DNA from: Fomitopsis serialis
Taxonomy: Eukaryota > Basidiomycota > Agaricomycetes > Polyporales > Fomitopsidaceae
Length of the DNA: 14,518 nt
NCBI RefSeq assembly: GCF_022376445.1
Contig: NW_025955693.1
Coordinates: forward strand, 1-14,518
Reading direction: 5' to 3'
Positions 8,771 to 14,518 of this stretch are shown here, in pieces. Position 1 is the first letter of the stretch; each line of letters opens with the position of its first letter. The position numbers and the translations under genes were made by a program. The notes under the pieces were generated by a model. It worked only from the letters and a program-made list of their open reading frames with translations. It was not told where the DNA came from and searched no databases.

Positions 8771-9089
8771 TCATGCAAGGGGACTAATCAACCTGCGCGA
8801 GAGTCAGCTCTACCGCTGGAAGAAATGGTAGGAGAACCACATACTTGATCAGTGATGGCTGCGGGTTACTCCTCGTGTAGCCAATGTAGATGATGAAAGG
8901 AATCCAGCCATAGTGGACGACGGTCTGAATGTGACGTTAACACTGTCTCCAGACCAAACGTTGACCCAAGGAAAACCTACGCGTCCAAGCTCTACCGCCT
9001 TAATGATCCTTTCCTAAGCATTCTGTCGTCAGCACCATTTCAGTGTCACAAAGCAGGGAGCTGCAGACCTTTGTCTCTTCCGAGGGCAT
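8771..9089 (-). CDS. TOM7: Mitochondrial import receptor subunit Tom7, four tiny exons
   Basis: Tom7 is a small tail-anchored subunit of the TOM translocase in the mitochondrial outer membrane that modulates complex assembly. On the minus strand exons are 9089-9069, 9013-8981, 8924-8845 and 8792-8771 (21, 33, 80 and 22 nt), separated by introns of 55, 56 and 52 nt, so introns exceed coding sequence. The product is 51 residues: MPSEETK, then ERIIKAVELGR, then a hydrophobic segment with the family hallmark HYGWIPFIIYIGYTR at about residues 22-36, and a C-terminal LISPLA. All junctions are in phase and the length fits fungal Tom7. The first intron has an uncommon donor (GTCTGC) but a good CTGAC branch site and CTTAG acceptor. 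The gene is easily missed because no exon is long. It shares a 112-bp promoter with eIF3f. Confidence 0.9.
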
Positions 9090-9201
9090 TTTGGGTGTGC
9101 GTGTCACGGAGGAAAGGGCGTGTCGGGAATAGCCGACGACTTTTCACGGAGGTCAAGCGCTGTGGCTGATCTTGTCCTCGCTTGCGATCTACGGTACCAA
9201 A
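9090..9201. promoter_or_regulatory. Compact bidirectional promoter, TOM7 / eIF3f
   Basis: Only 112 bp separate the divergent start codons. TCACGGAGG occurs twice, at 9104-9112 and 9144-9152, exactly 40 bp apart. An inverted pair GTCGG/CCGAC with a 6-bp spacer lies between them, around 9122-9137. Both genes have the same start context, CCAAAATGCC. Co-expression of these two housekeeping genes is inferred, not shown. Confidence 0.5.
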
Positions 9202-10379
9202 ATGCCTCTCGCTGCAGATTCCTCAGCAGTCTACATCCAAAACACCGCGCCTGGCTTTATCTCCACACCAGGGTAAGGATTTAAAGTCATGCCTTTCGCG
9301 AAAACTTCCCTCATCGCGTCTCGCTAGGCGGTCACCGACTGCAGTCACGGTCCACCCGGTGGCTCTGTTCTCTATACTCGACCATTACCTGCGCCGTACA
9401 GAGTCACAGGAGAGAGTGATTGGCACCCTCCTTGGAAAACGCTCCGACAATGGAGAAATCGAAGTGCGCTCTTCTTTCGCCGTCCTACACAGCGAAACGG
9501 AGGAGCAAGTCGCGGTAGACATGGACTACCTCAAAACGATGTACGATCTGCACCACAAGGTGAACCCTAAAGAGGTCATCGTAGGATGGTGCGTATACAA
9601 TTGTGTCGTCGGTATAGTTACTTATTTCCGGCTTCAGGTACTCCACCGGGTCGAACCTCAACACATACTCTGCCCTCATCCATAACTTCTACGCGCAAGA
9701 GGCGGCACCCCACCAGGTAGTGCACTTGGCAGTAAACACGGGTATAGTGGAAGGAGAGAAGGCGGGCATAAAAGCATACATTGGGTGCGTATCCTCTCGC
9801 CGTGACGGCGAATCAGGACCCCTCGATTAACGGCGACGAATCATAGGTCACCCGTTGGTGTATACCCTAAGCCCGAAAATTGTGTTTTCGTCCCCATTCC
9901 ATGCGAGCTACGGTTCCACGATACCGAGCGCAGTGGCCGTGAGTCATACACTGAGGCATTCTTTGCGTGACGCTGATGTGGCCGATAGTCGACCTGTTGA
10001 CCACAACATCCACCGCTCCCAACTCCACCACCCCGCATCCCGTAACTGACCTTGCGGTCCTTGAACAGTCTCTCAAGTCCGTCGCGGACATGCTTGACCG
10101 GGTCCTCTCGTATGTGCAGTCGGTCCTCGCGGGCGAGGTCAAGGGAGATGCTGCCGTCGGGCGGTACCTCATGGATACACTAGGCACGAGCACGGAGGAT
10201 CTGGAGAAAGGAGGGTTCAACTCAAGCTTGCAGGTACGAAGCAGCTATGCCTGTAGATCTACACTTGATCGAACTCACCTCACCCTCCATAGGATACACT
10301 CATGGTGTCGTACCTTGCCAGTCTCGTACGTTCGCAGGCGGAAGTGTCAGCACGGCTTGCACTAGTCGCATCAACATAG
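9202..10379 (+). CDS. Translation initiation factor eIF3 subunit F, six exons
   Basis: This is the MPN-domain subunit of the eIF3 complex, which binds the 40S ribosome during initiation. Exons are 9202-9272, 9328-9588, 9638-9784, 9847-9938, 9989-10233 and 10293-10379, giving 300 residues with all junctions in phase. The start gives [19 protein letters not shown]. The MPN domain begins at [18 protein letters not shown] (residues 30-47) and runs through [22 protein letters not shown] (GWYSTG at about 110-115), [14 protein letters not shown] and [13 protein letters not shown]. The C-terminal part ([20 protein letters not shown] and [15 protein letters not shown]) is the helical MPN-linked region. 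Where catalytic JAMM proteins carry HxH after GW, this one has YSTG, so it is a non-catalytic MPN as expected for eIF3f. The gene is intact. It converges on UreF with 89 bp between stops. Confidence 0.93.
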
Positions 10380-10468
10380 TCGTTTAGATATGTGTATTTA
10401 TCTCTTGTAGTTATCTCTTGCCCACCAAGGTGTACGCGAAATCGTGTTGTACGTCGTTCGTAGCTGCA

Positions 10469-11411
10469 TCAGCTGTTGAAGATCCGCGAATGTTGGAGGT
10501 CATGTCGCGTAGCCAGGATCTCGCCCAATGGCCAGGTTACTGCGGGCCCATGCGTGGTCTGCCCACCGAAACCGGCGTCACTATTGTCGATTCCCGTCCG
10601 TATATCTCTGTTCTTCATGGCTTCTGCCTCGACTAGGGGTTTGACAGCGTGTAGCAAGAGCTGCTGGGCGGCGTACGGTCCTATGGTATTGAGACGCACT
10701 GAAGCGGACAGTAGACTGCGGGCATGTAGGAACAAGTGAAGAAACTGGCTCCGTTCTGAGCGTACAATCAATTCGACGTGTGCCTTATAGACAGAATGCT
10801 GGACATACCAAGGGATAATCCCAGGCAAGCAGTAAGGACACCCCAGCATATAGGGAGATGCCCATGAGTCTTCTCCTGCCTTATGAGCATCTTGAGTCTC
10901 TCGACAAAGGCTCCAGCCAGGGCCTCCCAACACGTTTCGCTATCAGCGGAATGAGCATGGCTGCTTGTACATGACGCTGTCTCCGGGTGGATGGTCTTGA
11001 GAACCCCTTCGAATACAGTGTGAGGAGCGCGACACCTTGTGATTTAGATGCGCGGCGGGCGACATGATTGAGGGTCATTGACTCGTAGAGCTCATCCAAA
11101 GCCATGATTGCCTTGAGTCCAGAATCCAACGACTGTTCCGACGGGTCTTGAGAATCGGCCAACAGCCTTTGGACGACAGTGTGTGCATCGGAAACGAACG
11201 GGAGCGCACTCCTTGCGTACGACTTGAGGCTGTCGTGCAGGAAATCCATGGTCGCATCCGTCTTGTCGCGTGGGTGCAGCGACTGGGTGAGAGACGAGAA
11301 GAACCCGTGGGTTATATAGGATTCTAAACCCGCCGATGCCACAAAAGATCCTGTCGGCAGATTGCTGTCGGATAGCAGGAGTAGAATATACGCCTCAGTG
11401 TCGCCGTCCAT
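10469..11411 (-). CDS. ureF: Urease accessory protein UreF, one frameshift
   Basis: UreF works with UreD/UreH and UreG to load nickel into apo-urease in the cytosol. On the minus strand exon 1 is 11411-10809 and exon 2 is 10755-10469, with an intron at 10808-10756 (GTATGT...CTCAG). The start MDGDTEAYILLLL leads into the UreF signature SDSNLPTGSF (residues 14-23), then SAGLESYITHGF, QGVALLTLYSKGFSRP, EKTHGHLPICWGVLTA, VRLNTIGPYAAQQLLL, and a C-terminal TRHDLQHSRIFNS. The frame breaks after GFSRP at 10993-10994 (AGACCATCC on the minus strand): one extra base there restores an open frame of 296 residues and correct splice phase. No intron can explain it, since no GT donor lies close by. It is either a sequence error or a recent inactivating deletion. 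An in-frame stop appears at 10881-10883 if it is left as read. Confidence 0.88.
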
Positions 11412-11635
11412 TCTACTGACACAAGGATGGGTTCGGGAGCCTAGAGGCGAAGGGATGCACCGGTGAGTGACGCAGAGTTGGCTCACGTGCCAGTCGCGGA
11501 CTCAAGGGACGCGCTCAGGCTCGCGCTGCTCGCAGTCCGTGTGCGTCGCGCTCTGCTCTGCTACTTCATGCACTTCATTCTGCCGGGAAAGGCAGACATC
11601 GTCCAGAAGGCACTCAAAGACATCTTCTGGCCGCC
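11412..11635. promoter_or_regulatory. Divergent promoter region, UreF / VAC14
   Basis: These 224 bp lie between divergent starts. No TATA box is evident. A plus-strand open frame (11463-11690) runs through here from a GTG codon into the first VAC14 intron and is not supported as coding. The VAC14 start sits in an unusually perfect context, GCCGCCATGG. Confidence 0.4.
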
Positions 11636-14518
11636 ATGGGTATGGGTAACTAATCTGACCAAGGGGACGTGCCCTACTTACTGTGCATGACAGAGTCCGG
11701 TATTTCGAAGCAATTGGTGGACAAATGTACGAGAAGCGGAAGGCTGCCGCACTTGAGCTTGAGAAGTGAGTGGTCCTGATAACCGTGACAATGTCCCTCC
11801 CAATTGATCACTGTGCAGGCAGATTCGAGAATGTCATCAGCAGGGCGACCATCGGCGTATTGGTCAAATCATCGACCAGCTTGTGGACATGTTCAACAAC
11901 CCAACCAATCCATTGCATGTCCGGAACGGTGGACTCATTGGCCTTGCTGGAACTGCAATCGCCCTAGGCGTGGATATTGCACCCTACATGGAGAAGTTCA
12001 CCGAACCTCTACTCGTGTGCTTCGCGGACCCCGAGAACAGAGTACGATATTTCTCTGCGGAATGTCTCTATAATATCGCCAAGGTGTCGAAGGGGAGATA
12101 CTGGTGTACTTCAACCCCATATTTGACGCTCTGAGTAAGGTTCGTCTGTCCGTTCGTAGAAAGATCATGTATATGAAACACGATGTAGCTTGCTGCAGAT
12201 TCCGAACTGTCCGTCAAGAATGGTGCGGAATTGCTGGATCGCTTGCTCAAAGATATCGTGGCGAGACAGCATCCGTTTATATACCCCACTACCCGGAGAC
12301 AGAGAAGGCGCGGAAAGCACTCGACGAAGGGAATGACATGAACATTTGGTGCCACACCCAGACGATGTTGCAAGCGGGGCGGATATCAATGGGGCACGTA
12401 AAGCGTTCTCTCTTGCGCGCTTCATACCGCTACTGTCGGAGCGGATTTACGTCTTGAGCCCCTCACACGGAGCTACCTGGTTTCCTGGATCACGTGCTCG
12501 ACTCAGTCCCAGAACTGGAATTGATCACGTACCTACCAGAGTTCCTTGATGGTCTACTGTATGTCTCATTGCTCTTCTCTGATGACTATGCTCACTTTTC
12601 CCTGTAGGAAGTACTTGTCAGATCCCACTGAGGACGTACGTATAGCGACGGAGAACTTGCTCGCTGACTTCCTCCGGAAATTCGGGATGTGACCACCGTG
12701 CAACGACAGTACGAAGAGCAGTTCAAAACAAAGCGCGAAGCCGCTGAACAAGCTCGTCGGACCGACACTGAGAAGCCACAAGAGATAACAATATCCGGTT
12801 CGATCGTGGTGGTCCATTCCTCGATGGCGACGATGGAATTTTCGATGATAGTTCTCTAGCCTCACCAGATGAGAAGCAGCCTGACCATGCGGGGCGGGAC
12901 GTCGGCCGTGAGTTGCGATGACCACCATAATGGGTTACGCTAATAATCGCAGTAGATTGGGTACCTGGTCAGGGTTTCAAGATTGACTACCCTGCAATAG
13001 TCGAAATCCTATTGCAGCAACTAGATGACCAACGTAAAGCCCTCAACTTTCTCCCCTGGTCCAACGCTCATGACCAATCAGATGATTAATCCAACAGTCC
13101 ACCGCACTCAGGTGCTCACCGAATTCCTTACTATCGTGCAAGACGTTATGGTCCCCTTCACTCCACGTCTCATCTCTGTCGTCTTGCCTAATCTATCTCA
13201 CCACGTACCCATGATTCAATCCGCTGCTCTCCGCACAAACAAGGCACTACTGAATGTAATACAGTCCTTGCCTCCTCCACTTGACGCTCCAATTCGCCAA
13301 GGGACAGACAAATCGTCCTCTTCTGCGTCTCAAGTAGCCCCCGGCTCACCCACTCCCACTGCTGCTACTCTAGCCCTTCACGCCAATCCACTGCAGGCAA
13401 GGACGCGACCGTAGCTCGCGACTTGACTTCTCCAGAAACAGCGTCGCCACCGAAGCGGCCACAGTAGGCGAGAGGCCGCCTACGGCCTCGTCTCAACGAA
13501 CTCGGACGAATGCTTTGCAGAGCGGCGTCGCTCTAGCCGCGGAGGCAGCACAGCCCGCTGTGCAGACTAGCCGACCTGCCTCTCCCATCTCGGCTATCAG
13601 TGTGCCTCAAGTACAGACATCTCCGGAAGCGTCCTTGCTGCAGGAGAAGTCGGACCGATTCGACTACCAGGCTACCGTGAACGCGCTCACCATTCAGTTC
13701 CTCAGCGAGCACGAGGATACGCGAGTGGCAGCTCTGAAGTGGCTCATAATGCTGCACCAGAAGGCACCGAAGAAGGTATGGTTTGAGTTGTGGTATGCGT
13801 CGTGGTATTGACGTATCTTTGTAGATCCTCGCTATTGACGACGGCACGTTCCCGGCATTGCTGAAGACGCTCTCAGATCCGTCAGAAGAGGTTTGTCGTT
13901 GTCTTCTAAGACTGCATGTCGAAAATGACGAGTCTTGTACGTAGGTCGTCAAGAGCGATCTTCAACTGATCGCTCAGATATCGTCAAGCTCTGATGAGAG
14001 TTACTTCAAAGCCTTCATGGTCAACCTCTTGGACCTATTCAGCACGGACAGAGGATTGTTGGAAGCTCGGGCAGTCTAATCATCCGCCAGCTCTGTTTGA
14101 ACCTTAACACCGAGAGGATCTACCGGACTTTCGCGGAAATCCTTGAAAAGAAGAGGTTCGAACGATCAGCCCTTTGCGCGCTTCACCTGCTGAGTAGTCT
14201 CTCAGGATCTCGAATTTGCGAGCGGCATGGTTCAAAAGCTCAATATGATCCTCATCACATCGCCTGAGTTGGCGGAATTCCGCAGACGATTGAAGAGCCT
14301 CGAAACCCGTGTATGTCGACCGCTTCACCTTGGCCTACGAATGTCACTGACCAGCAGTAGCAAGACGGTCAAGCCCTGTTTACCACCTTGTATCGATCAT
14401 GGTGTCACAACGCCGTGGCAGCATTCTCTCTGTGTCTGCTCGCACAAGCATATGAGCACGCATCGAATCTCCTCTACATCTTGTACGTCACATCGAGTCT
14501 CGACGGTGGACCCCGTCT
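11636..14518 (+). CDS. VAC14: Vacuolar scaffold protein Vac14, 5' part, many single-base losses
   Basis: Vac14 is a HEAT-repeat scaffold holding the Fab1/PIKfyve kinase and Fig4 phosphatase, controlling PI(3,5)P2 on the vacuole. Exons: 11636-11639, 11694-11765, 11819-12139, 12189-12558, 12608-12907, 12953-13033, 13082-13775, 13825-13890, 13945-14155, 14206-14310 and 14361-14482; intron 11 starts at 14483 and the gene runs off the right edge. The Fab1-binding N-terminal block is clear ([39 protein letters not shown]). Later blocks include [67 protein letters not shown] and [22 protein letters not shown]. Frame must be restored by one base near 11723, 12093, 12262, 12345, 12463, 12494, 12677, 12796, 13087, 13113, 13375, 13446, 14070 and 14150. 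With these, every exon has the right phase. A compensated pair near 11832/11844 is possible. The start could alternatively be the ATG at 11687. Function in this strain is uncertain until the losses are checked. Confidence 0.88.

Noticed and set aside
10418..10739. Plus-strand frames downstream of eIF3f
   Set aside because: They are antisense to the well-supported second exon of UreF.
10881..11000. A 31-nt intron (GTACAAG...GATAG) to explain the UreF frame change
   Set aside because: It is shorter than any other intron in the window, and the corrected frame is already open upstream of it, so a one-base loss near 10993 fits better.
11463..11690. Plus-strand frame upstream of VAC14 containing a hydrophobic stretch
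   Set aside because: It starts at GTG and reads across the likely VAC14 start and first intron; no family match.
13533..13952. Minus-strand frame of about 140 codons
   Set aside because: Antisense to VAC14 exons 7 and 8, whose coding frame is well supported by family motifs.
14150..14165. GGTTCGAA resembling a tRNA T-arm
   Set aside because: No matching acceptor, D or anticodon stems surround it; it is the donor region of VAC14 intron 9.

Overview
The window looks like nuclear DNA of a filamentous basidiomycete (Agaricomycetes, possibly a wood-decay polypore). The evidence is dense genes on both strands split by very short GT-AG introns (45 to 89 nt), full exon-by-exon reconstruction of typical fungal housekeeping genes, a secreted GH53 galactanase and an F-box gene of the type expanded in these fungi. 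The taxonomic placement is inference from recalled family sequences; no database search was run.

Layout from left to right. (1) 1-373, minus: 5' end of an RRN3 (RNA polymerase I initiation factor) gene running off the left edge, with one apparent missing base. (2) 374-1216: intergenic region with two clusters of a short composite repeat (AGGCCTGAT, 4-7 bp, TCCGGACA) separated by a hairpin-forming stretch. (3) 1217-2825, plus: three-exon F-box gene with an acidic decapeptide repeat. (4) 3439-4832, plus: seven-exon nucleoside hydrolase with a 21-nt microexon. (5) 4919-6228, minus: six-exon secreted GH53 endo-1,4-beta-galactanase. (6) 6702-8333, plus: six-exon RNF220-type RING E3 ligase. (7) 8771-9089, minus: four-exon TOM7 of 51 residues. 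(8) 9202-10379, plus: six-exon eIF3f. (9) 10469-11411, minus: urease accessory protein UreF with one apparent missing base. (10) 11636 to the right edge, plus: VAC14 in eleven visible exons, carrying about fourteen apparent single-base losses while all its splice sites look intact.

The genes do not form a pathway. Most are housekeeping functions: rRNA transcription, purine/pyrimidine salvage, mitochondrial import, translation initiation, urease nickel loading and vacuolar PI(3,5)P2 control. They share short divergent promoters (TOM7/eIF3f, UreF/VAC14, GH53/RNF220) and close convergent 3' ends (NH/GH53, eIF3f/UreF). I see no operon, CRISPR array, tRNA, rRNA gene or transposase. The most unexplained structure is the composite repeat upstream of RRN3 and the F-box gene. 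The most striking sequence-level anomaly is the cluster of deletion-only frameshifts in VAC14.
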